DNA of 64,000 nucleotides from Excoecaria cochinchinensis (Eukaryota > Streptophyta > Magnoliopsida > Malpighiales > Euphorbiaceae), in assembly GCA_947683425.1 (NCBI GenBank), contig CANTUQ010000043.1:8627501-8691500 (forward strand), read 5' to 3'. The first letter of the stretch is position 1; each line of letters opens with the position of its first letter. The notes under the pieces were generated by a model. That model ran no database searches and was not told where the DNA came from. It saw nothing but the letters and a program-made list of their open reading frames with translations. Positions 46,715-57,223 of the stretch are shown here, piece by piece. The position numbers were made by a program, and so were the translations under genes.

Positions 46715-46726
46715 TAATATCAGAGC
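46715..46726 (+). other. Decayed primer-binding site of element B
   Basis: TAATATCAGAGC: the iMet PBS with both G changed to A. Confidence 0.7.
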
Positions 46727-46839
46727 GCCGGTTTAGGCGGTTCGGGTCGTCTTTGATTGTTGCGAGTCGAGTCTTAACATGAGAGTCAGTTTTGTATCGT
46801 GGCCTAATGCAAATGTGTCTTGTCTTGTGTAGTGTCTAG

Positions 46840-48045
46840 ATGGAGTCTGATCCAAGTGAGAGCGTGGGTGAGACGGTTGGTAGTGTGAGTGTAGTGAGAG
46901 GTGAGCAACCCGCTCCTCAGCGCCAGCAAGAAGAGGTTCCTGGTATGGGTTTTGGTCATGAGAATCCGGTCCTAGTGCAAGGTTTGCTTCAGTTAGAGGA
47001 GAGGTTGACTGCTCCTAAAGCTCCGACCGAGTTATTAAGAAATAGAGGAGCAGAAGACTTTCATGGGACTACTTTGGACCAATCTGATGTGGCGGAGTTT
47101 TGGCTTAAGAGGGTAGGCCGAATTTTGCAATAGATTAGATGTCCCGCAGTTCAGAGGGTGCTTTGTGCAGTATCATTGCTTCAAGGGTCAGTGTACGATT
47201 GGTGGGAGCTTGTGCATCGTAATCCTCAGCGACCAGCCGAGTTGACTTGGGATTTCTTCAAGCAAGAGTTCGACCAGAAGTATGCGACGAAGGCTTATCA
47301 GGAAGCTTAGTGGAGAGAGTTCATCAGTCTAAAGCAGAGGGGTATGACCGTGAGTGAGTACGAAAAGGAGTTTAGCCAGTTGAGCAAGTATGTGACCGAG
47401 CCTTTGTTGACGGATGATTTTAGATGTAGGCACTTTCAAGAGGGATTGCGTGAGGTGATCAGAGGTCGTTTATCTGCAATGTCAGTTATGCAACCAGTTG
47501 GGTACTATCAATTAGTGGCAGCAGCGATCAAGTTGGAGGAATCTTAATTAATCAAGCAAAGAATCGAGAGCAAGAGGAAAGCACCGGATGGTGGGGTTGG
47601 TAGTGGCAAGAAAATAAAAGGTTTTACGAGTGGCCAAGGTGTGAAGGGTTCGGTTCCGGTACGTTCGAAAGTCGGTAGTGTAGCGCCACCTTCTAGTAAG
47701 GGAAGTGTAATCCTGGAGTGCGAGCATTGTCATAAGCACCACTGGGTCGAGTGTAGAAGGATCTCTAGAGCATGCTTCAAATGTGGTAGTCAAGAGCATT
47801 TGGTAGCAAATTGTTCGGATCGACAAGAGCTTAAGGATAGCCCCGAGAGTAGAGCAAGTGGTCAGAGAGCAAGAGGAAATCAAAGTGGAAGAGGCAGTGG
47901 ACGTCTTTCGCAAGCGCCGTCAGAGACAGTGCAAAAATCGCTAGCTGAAGAAGTGTATGTGCGCCCAAGAGTATATGCAATGCTAGGAGAGGATGCAGCG
48001 GATCGAGCAGGACCTTCTGGTAAGTGTGGTATTAGCTTTTGTTAA
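46840..48045 (+). pseudogene. gag: Element B gag
   Basis: Full-length Tekay-like gag frame of 402 codons with three in-frame stops: TAG at 47131, TAG at 47308 and TAA at 47545, with no frameshift. Leader (residues 1-60), capsid domain (DFHGTTLDQSDVAEFWLKRV, YDWWELVHRNP, VSEYEKEFSQLSKYV; about residues 65-235), then CEHCHKHHWVEC and the canonical CFKCGSQEHLVANC. Start chosen at ATG 46840, the same context as in G. No pol follows: the PPT is only about 70 bp downstream. This is a gag-only element of the TR-GAG type. Confidence 0.88.
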
Positions 48046-48095
48046 GTTCGGTTTCAGTTTTGGGTTGTTTGGATATAAATGGTTAGCAGGGAAAT

Positions 48096-48128
48096 TTCGA
48101 GGACGAAATTTCTTTATGGAGGAGTGAC
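48096..48128 (+). other. Polypurine tract region of element B
   Basis: TTTCGAGGACGAAATTTC and TTATGGAGGAGTGAC directly before the LTR start, as in C, D and G. Confidence 0.78.
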
Positions 48129-49118
48129 TATAACAACCCAAAAAGGGCCTTGTCGGAATCTGCGTGGTAATTCGGAATATTTAGAGTATTTCACTAATTT
48201 TAACAAGAGAATATTTGGATAATAAGGACTTTAGTTCAAAGAAATTAATTAAGTATGTTAAGAGGAGAAATTATATGGTGTGCTTAAGGTGTATGGAAGT
48301 AGGGTAATTGTTGGGATTAATCTAGTGTAGTTTGTGTGTATGGTGCCATATATGTAAAGTAATTTATGAGAAATGATTTAGTGAAATTTGGGTTTGGTAA
48401 CAAGGATGTGGATATTTATGTAGGAGATGATTGTGTGTGTGTTGTGTATAGTGCATAGAAGAAATAAGTCAAGATTGGTTGTGGGAGCCAATAGGAGCTT
48501 GCCAAGTGGAAGTGTTAGGTGAGCAATTAATGAAGAAAACAAGTGAGGTGAGAGGAGGAGAGAGGAAAGGCAGAAAATGGGATAGCTTCTCGTGGAAGCT
48601 TCCCCTTCCCGCTCTTCTTCACTCTTTTTCCGTCCTCTCTTCTCTTTCCTTTCTTCATTTGGCTGCTCTCTACTTTCCTTTGTGTACGTTGGAGCGTTAA
48701 GATTTGGGTTTCTTGAGTTAAGGGTTGATTGTTAAAACTAAGTGCTTGGATTTGAGTTGGGCATCTTCATCTTCTTCTTATTCCTTAATTTCTGGTTTTG
48801 GATGTGTTATGCATGGACTAATTTGAGTGTGTTCTTGGTTGGCCTTTTGTGCAAGACTTAGAGGAGAGAAGGAAGGGTAAAGGGAAAGATAAAGTGGGAT
48901 TGTGAGGGGCCCGGTTTGAAGCTGCAATTTCCAGGTTTGGGAGTTTGTTCTTTGTTGTGATGAGTTTTGAGTTTTGCCCTAGTTCTCATTTGGTTTGAAT
49001 GTGTATTTGTTTTTTCAAATTCTTGATGTTTTGAGTGCTTTGTTTGGGTAAATGCATGTGTACATCATGTAGTGAATATGAGTGAAATGTTAGTGATATA
49101 GTGAGGATGGTATGTGTG
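48129..49118 (+). mobile_element. Element B 3' LTR (truncated)
   Basis: Starts TATAACAACCC (TG changed to TA). The first 990 bp have the usual order: growth of purine and then pyrimidine tracts at 48550-48670 as in other Tekay-type LTRs. Cut at 49119 by Tat element F. I do not see its continuation in the window. Confidence 0.75.
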
Positions 49119-50705
49119 TGACGCGCGCCGGATCCCTGCGGCCGCCCATGGGACCGCCCGCTTGAGGGCGATCGGGGCATTTGTGGGTCCTTTGACTGCT
49201 TGCAATAAATTGCAAGTGCGTCTATGTTGGGCAACAAGGAGGTTTCATGGAGTCGCCACCCAATAGAACATTGGGAAAGTTTCTCTTGCCTCGGAGAGCC
49301 TAAGACTGCGCTTAGTTTCCATTTTGGGCCAGCCAGAGGGGTCTTGGAAGGTAAACCTCTCGCCCTAAGGAGCCTAGGATTAACACCAAATTCTCATGGC
49401 ACAAGATGTGTCTTGGAGGGTAGACCTCTAGCCTCTTTGAGCCCAAAGACCAGAGCTGGGTTCGGGACTTCTCATCTATTTCTACCTCGATTATTTTATG
49501 ATCAAATTTTAATCATCATTAATTCGCTCTCTCTCCACACGATGCAATTAATCGAAGGCGCATTTATTCATACTTGGAAAACCGTAAATGAGCAAGTAAA
49601 TAGTGAAAGCAATAAATTACAATAATACAAGGAGCGGAATACAACTCCCTTTTATAAATGTGCGATACATACACAAATCGGGGTATTATTTATTTTGAGG
49701 ACTTTGGTCCTCGCATACATTATTATTAAAATTGGATGTTTTTATTGTGATGATTTTTATTGGATAAAAATAGGACATTGGGTCCTTGCGTTTATGCAAA
49801 CCTCATTTTATTGAATATAAAACATTGATTCATTTTTATACTGAACGAGATACAAAAAGGGTATACCCATGTACATACAAACAATTAATGAATAAACGAA
49901 TAAAGAAAATGACCAAGAAAGTTATGAAACTAAACCGGACGAAATCCTCCGAATATGGTAGATAGCCCCTCAAGCTCAGGATAATCCAAGAGAATCAGTA
50001 TGTGCTCACAGAAAGTTAAATGATGTCAATATATATATATAAACTCAATATAAATAAAGTCAAAAGAACTTGAAAGATATGGAAAAGATTTGAAAACGTG
50101 AGAACAAGACCCAGCGACGACCTTTCTTAGGTGACCGACGAGCGTCAGTCAAGTTGACCGACATGTCCGTCGTTCACTCAAGAGGAAGAGCGTCTGTGAG
50201 TGGGGTGAATGACGGGCGTCGGTGATGAAGATGACCCGTCGGTCACCACTATCTCCGAAAAAAAGTAAAAAATTCTTTTAAAGTCAAAAAGGGGGTTTTA
50301 TCACAGAATGAGATGAAAAGAGTCAAAATAAAGAAAAATAATAACCAAATAAGGAACAAAGATGAAATGATATGGAGAATGAGTCCGGAATATTTACCCT
50401 CAGATAATCCTTTAATGCTATTCTTGATGTTGATTAGAGCCCCGCGCGTTCCACGAAAAGCAAAATGAAGGATCAAAAAAAGGAAAATGGATTATTTCCT
50501 CCTTAACCCGTTAAAAGATTGACTTTGGAATCAAAATTCAAAGAAAACTAATTAATTTTAGTTCCTTTTTAATAATTTTGATCCTCTATTTAAAAGAAAT
50601 TCTTTATGAACGTGTTCGCTGGAAGAGAGAGAAAATATGCTTGAATTTTGGCAGAGTTTTCCCTCTTGAAAATTTTTGGAACCCTCTTTAAGAGAAAATC
50701 CGAAG

Positions 50706-50713
50706 CTTTTATA
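50706..50713 (-). promoter_or_regulatory. TATA box of element F LTR
   Basis: Minus-strand TATAAAAG in the context GGCCTATAAAAGCTTCGG, about 10 bp downstream (minus strand) of the palindrome array. Confidence 0.7.
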
Positions 50714-50715
50714 GG

Positions 50716-50960
50716 CCAGGCACTACCGACGGCCGTCGGTGTATGGAGGCGGGCGTCGGAAGAATCCTTCTGACACAAGGATTCATCCGACGGCACTGCC
50801 ACTTCCACCGATGGGAGTCGGAAAGGTTGCGTGCTCCGGGAAATCAGGCGGCGCTATGGCAGAGGCGGTGCCTTCCGATGCGCGTCGAAAAATACCACAG
50901 GCTGTCTGTGACCCTAAGCGATGGGCTGGCCCTCACAGACGGTCTGGCAGTCTGTGGAAA
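50716..50960. repeat. Palindrome array of element F LTR (CCGACG/CGTCGG type)
   Basis: Examples are ACCGACGGCCGTCGGT (50724-50739), GGGCGTCGG (50752-50760), ATCCGACGG (50787-50795), and the pair CACAGGCTGTCTGTG / CACAGACGG...CTGTGG at about 50895-50960. It is directly upstream of the LTR TATA box on the minus strand. A related stretch at 50118-50250 (GACCGACG, GCGTCAGT) lies further downstream in the LTR. Confidence 0.8.
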
Positions 50961-51147
50961 AGAAAAACCTTTTTGACTCAAAAATTCCCTGTTTTCTCCC
51001 CCTCTGCCTATGAAAGGTGAAAAGACTCATTTCTCGTGGAGCATGGAACTAAAACCTCCAAATCTAAACCATTTATACAGGCTTGGATACTGATTTCATC
51101 ACGGGGTAATCTCTGATCCGGACCGCTACGGGACACGGTGCTTACAG

Positions 51148-51165
51148 TTGCCCCCAGTTTTGGGG
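51148..51165 (-). other. Polypurine tract of element F
   Basis: Minus strand: CCAAAACTGGGGGCAAC directly before the LTR start TGTAAG. The AAACTGGGGGCAA core fixes the orientation of the LTR. Confidence 0.78.
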
Positions 51166-51347
51166 AAACTAGTGCACAAGAGCCTAGATAAGCCAAAACT
51201 CAGAGAAAGGACAGAAAGGAAGAAGGCATACCTGCGACGGTTCTTACCTTCCGTGCCTTTTGCCAGGTAGACCTCATCTCGGTCTGTTCGGTGATGCGAA
51301 GATACCCCTATCGGTCTCAGCTCGACCTGTAGTTGTTGGTGAGACAT

Positions 51348-51870
51348 AGCATTCTCTAGCCACAATCCCGATGTGAAGAGCGGTGTTTTTCTAACCACAG
51401 CTTCGATCTGAGGTTCCCTTGCTAACCCCCATCCGATCTGCAAGGTGCGTAGCACTCTCTGGCCGTCGCATGAACTGTGAGATGTAGCACTCTCTGGCTA
51501 TAATCTCGGTGTTGGTGAAGAGCAGTGTTTCTCTAACTGCAGCTTCAATCTGAAGTTCCCCTGCTAACCCCCATCCGGTCTGCAAGGTGCGTAGCACTCT
51601 CTGGCCGTCGCGTGAACCGTGAGATGCAGCACTCTCTGGCTACAATCCCGATTTGGTGAAGAGCAGTGTTTCTCTAACTGCAACTTCGATTTCTGCTGGC
51701 CTCTTCTCGGCTTGTGTAGGGTTGAAGAGATGTAGCACTCTCTGACAACAAACTCGATGTGAAGAGCAGTGTTTCTCTAACTGCTACTTTTACTTCTGCT
51801 GGCCTTGTCTCGGCTAGCTCAGGGTGTAAGAGATGTAGCGCTTTCTGGCTGCAAACTTGATGTGAAGCGG
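51348..51870. repeat. Tandem repeats in the 3' untranslated region of element F
   Basis: Units begin with AGCACTCTCTGGC-like sequence at about 51348, 51486, 51628, 51734 and 51837. The first three are spaced 138 and 142 bp, the next 106 and 103 bp (shortened units). Tandem repeats in this position are known in Tat-lineage elements and can seed satellites. Confidence 0.82.
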
Positions 51871-52284
51871 AGGGGACCTCGCCGGGTTCCTCGTTCCAAA
51901 AAGATATGAATTTTAGGCGTCCTTGTTCGGACTTTTAATCGATGCCTGTGTTCGGATCGATGTTTCTCTGTACCTGTGTGGTAAAAGGTTTTGTTAGTTC
52001 ATGTTTTAGTTGTTATCTTTTAACCTGTCTATTAATGGCGTGATTTTGTTTTATCTGCTATGCCATGTTTCTTTTATATTCTTTTTTATTTAGTTGTCAT
52101 TCATCATTTTTCACCATTTTTTTTTTGTTTTGAAATATGAGTAAATGTGAGAACATATATTCATAAATAACTGAATAAATGCATAAAGCTGAAAACAAAA
52201 GTTTTTCACTAGCAATGTCTATTTCGTACAATGTATATACAAAGTGAAAATGTACAAAAATATGAAAATATGACTCCCTGAACG

Positions 52285-55200
52285 TCAAATGGGTGTGTAG
52301 TCGGAGGGCTCATCGGGATCCTCATCATCTGATATGTGCACTATCCCTGGCAGAGGTGGAGGCGGAGCTGGCCATGCCGGAGGTGGAGGCTGAGCCGTGG
52401 AGGGTCCTGCCCCAGCATCATGGGTCTGCCTGAATCGGATCTGAGCATAGCCATCCAAGAAGGGCTAGGTGCAAGTCCTCATGAACCCTAAGGTCTCTGA
52501 AACTGTGCCTCCTAACTTCTTGAATGCCTGGCTCATCTGAATGGTCTGCTCGCTGGTGACCTTCCTCATATGCTCTAGGCGCTACTCCGTCTGCTCTCTG
52601 AACTCCCTCATGGTCTGAGACAAGGGTGGGAGGATCCCCTCTATCGCCTTGACCCGGGATCTCAGATACTCAAGTGACTCGTCGATCAACTGTAGGGTCA
52701 TATCTGTTAGTGTAAGCCCTAGCCCCAATGCATTGTAATAAAACACTTTAGTTAATAAATGAGGCATTTGTTTTACCAATTGTATTCCTGTGCATATCAA
52801 TTGATAGAACTGTCCAAGAATGTCGTTTCAGTTTAAGTTATCATGTGTGAGGCACATGGTTGTAAGACCTTGAAACAAATGAGACTTCATTCTAAATATC
52901 CCTAGTCAGTCATTGTTATGGGAATAACAAATGAATTAAGACTAGTATGCTCTCTCTGATTAGTTGAGTTCTGTCTTACGGATCATAAGGACAAAAGTGT
53001 CAATCAGAGATCATAGATACATGTTTATAACATGGTATTTGGATACGATCCACACATGAGAACACTACATAGTACAAGTCATAAGTGTTCCTCATATGCA
53101 AGTTTTGTATCGGAGTTCTTAGACCTAAAATCTCTATGAAACTCTTTATGAATTACTGTGTACTTTGACATACACCTAACGTGCTCGTAACTGAGTGACA
53201 AGTATGGGTATGCTTGGGTATGCATTGATTCATGTTAGAGAGCATGAGAGAAGTGAAGGGATTACCCCTCTCTATAAGAGAGAAAAATATCATCGGCCAC
53301 TTGATCAGTGAACTGAGAAGTGTATGGCCATACCGAGATGTAATAATGTGCAATCATTATTTATCTGAGAGTTCAGTGTCACTGGAATATCAAGAAAGGA
53401 ATTAACTTACACATGAGGATGACTTGTTCCATGCCTTATGTTAATTCTGATATTTATGGGTAAGGGACTATACAAAATTGCATTAGGTCACCAAATGCCA
53501 TTTGCATTTTCATTTAATTTGGAATGCTATAAATATCTTGCTAGATAATATATATATAGCCTTTGAATTAATTCATTAATTCAATTGCCAATATTAAATG
53601 GACCTATAGGATCGCACACAAAGCATTGGGCTTAAAATATTTAAATAAGGGATTGAGCATTAATTTGGGCTTTTAATAAAAGTCAAGCTAATGTATGTAA
53701 TGGGTATTAAATTGCTATTGGACCTTGGTCCATGAGAGAGGAAGATTTCGGCCCACATGGTTTAATGTCAATTAATTTAATAATATTGATTAAGTTAATT
53801 GAGTATTAAATCCTAATTGAATTTTAAATTCAAAAGGGTTTAAATTAATGTTTGTTACTTATCTATAGGAAGTGTTTAAGGTTGAATAAACTACTTTTAG
53901 GTGGTAAAATTCGGAATAAACACTTGCCATAAGATGAGGATAAAGATTGAAAAGAAAAACCCTAGTGAAAAGAGATAGTAGGCGTGAACTTCCCTCTCTC
54001 TCTCTCAAAAAATCTTTTCTTGGCCGAAATACATAAGGAGAAGAATTCTTTCTTGCTTTCTTGTGTGATTAGGCATTAATAGCACCAAAAGAAAGTGCAA
54101 GATCAAAAAATCTTGTAGCTATAACCCTTGCCATTACAAAATACTTATATTGAGAGCTAGCATTCTCGGTTTTAAGCCTTGCTTGAAAGTGTGTGTGTAA
54201 GCATAGAGAGGATTGGCGCAAAGGCTATTCCTTGGCATTGGTGGTGAAGATCAAAGGTGGACAATATCATCTTAGTTGCTGGTCATCATCAAATTCATTT
54301 CGGAATAGGCATCTAAAGTTGTAAGTTTTTAAAAACCCTAAAAGTGCATGTTTCGATTCTTGTCGTGGATTTATTTGATGTGTATGATCGTTTTTCGATA
54401 TTTTTCCGCTGCGTTATCTACATACACATACCATGACTTATTCCATCAATATCAACCCTCTGAGATGCCCTCAAATCATGAGCGAGCTGTTGCCTAAGCT
54501 CCCTCTGACCCTGGGCAACCTGCTCGATCAGCCTTGCCTGCTCATCTCTGAAGGCCTCTATGACCCGAGCCTGCTGCCGTGCTATGTGCTCAATGTAGCC
54601 GGCCTGCTCCTGGGCTAACCGCTCTATCGACTGGGACTGCTCCTGAATAGCAGCCTGCTGGCGATCTAACCTCTCATGCATAGCTCTATCCCTCTCATCC
54701 TGTCGTCACTCTAGGGCTGTGAACATAGACGTGAGGAGCTGAGAGAAGTCAGGCTGTGCTGGCTACTGCTGTGCTGGCTCTGGTGGCAGTGCCGCGGAGG
54801 TGGATGCCCCTGGGTCGCCTCGAAAATATGGGTGATACCTCTCAGGGGGCCCATGGGTAGTCCTCTGCACACTGACACTCGGCGACGGGACAGGAGTCGG
54901 CGCTCTGGATGCCGGTGAGGCGGCAAAGAGCTCATCCATCGTGAACTCTATGTCGAAATCCGATGGGGTCCTAGGCTGCTCCTGCTGTGGTGGTGGTGGC
55001 ACAGTCTGAGGCTGAGGAGGCTGAGGCTCTGGCTCTGGGTGTGGAGGATGAGGCTGGGGCTCTGGCTGTGGAGGCTGCTGCGCCGATTGAGGAGGCTACT
55101 GCTCTGGCTACTCCGGGTGGTCCGAATCTGCACCCAAGGGTGGAAGTGAGAACATCCGCCGGGTCTCGTGAATGGACAGCACTCTGTAGGCCTCTGCCTG

Positions 55201-56016
55201 CCCTGATATCGGGGAGATCATCCCCATCTGCACTGCCGCTGCGGCATCTACATGTATCCCCTCATTCATGGGTCCTCTCAACCTGTCTGGGGCAACTCCC
55301 AACCTCAAAAGCAACCTACTGACGACTCCTCCCACTATCACCACCGGTGTCAATCCTCTGCCGACTCTAGTCAGGTTAGCCAAGATCTCATGGCAAATGT
55401 TGAGGCGCTAGCCTGCCACCATAGCCCAGAGGCTCCAGATCTCGGCCGCATTAAGCGACCCTGGATTACCAGCTCGACCAAGGTACGAACTAGATAGCAC
55501 TCTGTGCAAATACCGGAGTTCTTGAGACACCAGTACAGTGCTCTTCGCTATATCATGATCATACAGCACTCCCGGTAGGGCAATGGCCGCCCAGTGGGCG
55601 CGTCTCACCGCTCGCCGTGGGATCTCGACCCCATCCTCTATGGGGAGCCCCATGGCCTGTGCGAATCTCTGCCTGGTAATACTGTAATGGTCGCCGTCAA
55701 ACCAGAACTTGACCACCCCTGGCTTGGTATCTGACCTCTGAAAACTGCCATAGCGGAGGGTGGCTAGGACCTAGCGAGTAGCCTATGGGAAGGTCTGGAA
55801 AGCGGGGTCAAGGAACTCTGTCCACCCGGCACCCTCGACAAGCATATCAAACTCTGGGGCCATCCGTAGGGCCTCTAGGAACGGCCGGGACACGAAGCGG
55901 CTAGCCCGAATCTCCACCTGGGCCAACGCTCTATATCTCTGAGCCGACTCATCGTCCATCCAACCCGGAACTACGACCTCGGGCTGGGCTTGCGGTGCTC
56001 TACGTCTAGGAGGCAT
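52285..56016 (-). pseudogene. Sense extra ORF of Tat element F, split by a solo LTR
   Basis: Minus strand from ATG at 56016 to TGA at 52287-52285, about 665 codons without the insertion at 52705-54428. N-terminus MPPRRRAPQAQPEVV is basic. Then GWTEFLDPAFQTFP and VVKFWFDGDHYSITRQRFAQ resemble the plant-transposon-protein family also seen in the Athila ORF at 12439. A Pro/Gln-rich stretch (about 55120-54900) and a long coiled coil (ERLDRQQAAIQEQSQSIERL and on, 54681-54450) follow, then LEYLRSRVKAIEGILPPLSQ after the insertion. One frame is kept from 56016 to 54440, but it has stops: TAG at about 55783, 55771, 55408, 55108, 55096 and 54763, and TGA near 54707; TAG at 52582 and about 52465 after the insertion. 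Role unknown. Confidence 0.78.
52705..54428 (+). mobile_element. Solo LTR, probably Copia, inside the sense extra ORF
   Basis: About 1.72 kb, starting TGTTAGTGTAAGCCC at 52705 and ending in CGCTGCGTTATCTACATACAC near 54428. The ORF on the minus strand stops at one edge and resumes at the other. Flanks ATATC and ATACC look like a duplication with one mismatch. The TGTTA start and the TTTCCGCTGCG end are typical of Copia LTRs. No gene inside; orientation plus is an inference. Confidence 0.68.
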
Positions 56017-56017
56017 C

Positions 56018-56757
56018 CTGCAAAGGAGAAAATTAGATAGCGAAAATTTGACAAAACAAGCATCATTAGACTTATTCTCAAGGTGAAAGCCCATTCAGGC
56101 CTCACCACGGCAAAGGCGGCCCGAATACGAGATAAAAAAAAAAACTGATAATAAATAAAAAGGGGTGAAGGTCCTGTCAAAGGAAGTTGCCCAACATGCT
56201 TCGCACATATCAAAACAAAAGAAACATGCAATTAGCATGGAAATATTTAAAGCGTATAAAAATGGGCTTCCTAGGTCCCAAGGCATGCATTATACACAAA
56301 AATATTCAATTTAGAATAAATAAAAAAATAAAAAAAATAAAAATTTGGGCAGCACCCCGGCAAGGGTGTGCCCAACCTCCTGCATTAAAAGGCATCAAAC
56401 TAGGCCTCATGCCTTAACAACAATATATATACATAAATGGGATGCACCCCGGCAAGAGTGGGTCCCCAACAACACAAGATAATGGCCTCAGGCCTCAACA
56501 ATACAGAATAATGCGCTTAGAAAGCATATTCTAAAGCAACAAAGTTATAGAAAAATTCTATTCCTATGTGATCATGCAAAAATTCAGATTAATTGCACCA
56601 CAAAAATAATAAAGAAATAAATAAATAAAGAAAACGGGCAGCATTCTCCCTAAATTTTTAAAGCGTCTAAAGCATTCTAATCATTTCTAAGGCTAAAGGA
56701 AGAAGAAATGAAGAAAAAATAAATTGCATTAATTAAAAAAAGTAATTATTCACTTAC
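56018..56757 (-). other. Candidate 5' intron of the sense extra ORF
   Basis: Minus strand: donor TTCAA|GTAAGTG at 56758/56757 and acceptor TCCTTTGCAG|GATG at 56018/56017, so the first codon ATG (56016) lies 1 base into the second exon. Length is 740 bp. The Athila ORF has the same layout (AA|GTAAGT, 793 bp, acceptor at the ATG). Confidence 0.6.
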
Positions 56758-56934
56758 TTGAAGTCGCGAAAAGTGTAGAAAACTGAAGAAATATGAATGT
56801 CTGAGCGTCCGGTGAGTGGAGAACGCGAAAAAACGAAGAAATCGCAAGAAAAAATGACAAAGAAGGCTTGAAATGCACAAAAAAAATGCTAAAAAACTGT
56901 TTTGGAGAGGACGAGTGAAAGTGACAGCGTCGCT
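56018..56934 (-). other. Leader exon and intron region of the sense ORF, no coding content
   Basis: AT-rich, with purine runs on the plus strand (pyrimidine runs on the minus strand). Short reading frames here have no recognisable domain. Confidence 0.5.
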
Positions 56935-57160
56935 GGTCCGTCCGTCACTCGCCCTTATATAGAGTTTCGTGACCGACGGGCTGGGCGTCTGTAGGAGCGA
57001 CCGACAGGATGGCTGTCTGTCTCTCAATAAATGCGAGTTAATGCGCGTGATGAATGCAATGCTAACGTATGCGTCTGCCAGGTGGATCCTTACCGACGGG
57101 CAGGCCATCTCTTAGGAGAGGCCGGTAGGCCGTCGGTGACACCTCCCTATAAATTCTTAC
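56935..57160. promoter_or_regulatory. Candidate divergent internal promoter of element F
   Basis: Minus-strand TATA box TATATAAG at 56961-56954 and plus-strand TATA box TATAAAT at 57148-57154 face away from a shared centre of about 190 bp. The centre holds the palindrome motifs of the LTR promoter: GACCGACGGGCTGGGCGTC, GACCGACAGG...CTGTCTGTC, TACCGACGGGC and GTAGGCCGTCGGTGAC. The left TATA would start the sense ORF (exon 1 about 56925-56758); the right TATA the antisense ORF (ATG 76 bp after the TATA start). Confidence 0.65.
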
Positions 57161-57223
57161 AAAATTTTGCTCCTCTTGTCTCTCTTCATTTTCCAACATC
57201 TTGAGCCTTTTATTTTTCCTATC

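Larger units (their letters stand above)
49119..51147 (-). repeat. 3' LTR of element F
   Basis: On the minus strand: TGTAAGCACC at 51147 to GCGCGTCACA at 49119 (2029 bp). Orientation follows from the PPT at its high-coordinate side. Palindrome array at 50716-50960 and TATA box at 50706-50713 (minus). Confidence 0.85.

Noticed and set aside
55783..56094. Separate gene starting upstream of 56016 on the minus strand
   Set aside because: The extra residues lie upstream of a good splice acceptor and are not similar to the family; the start at 56016 (MPPRRR) is preferred.
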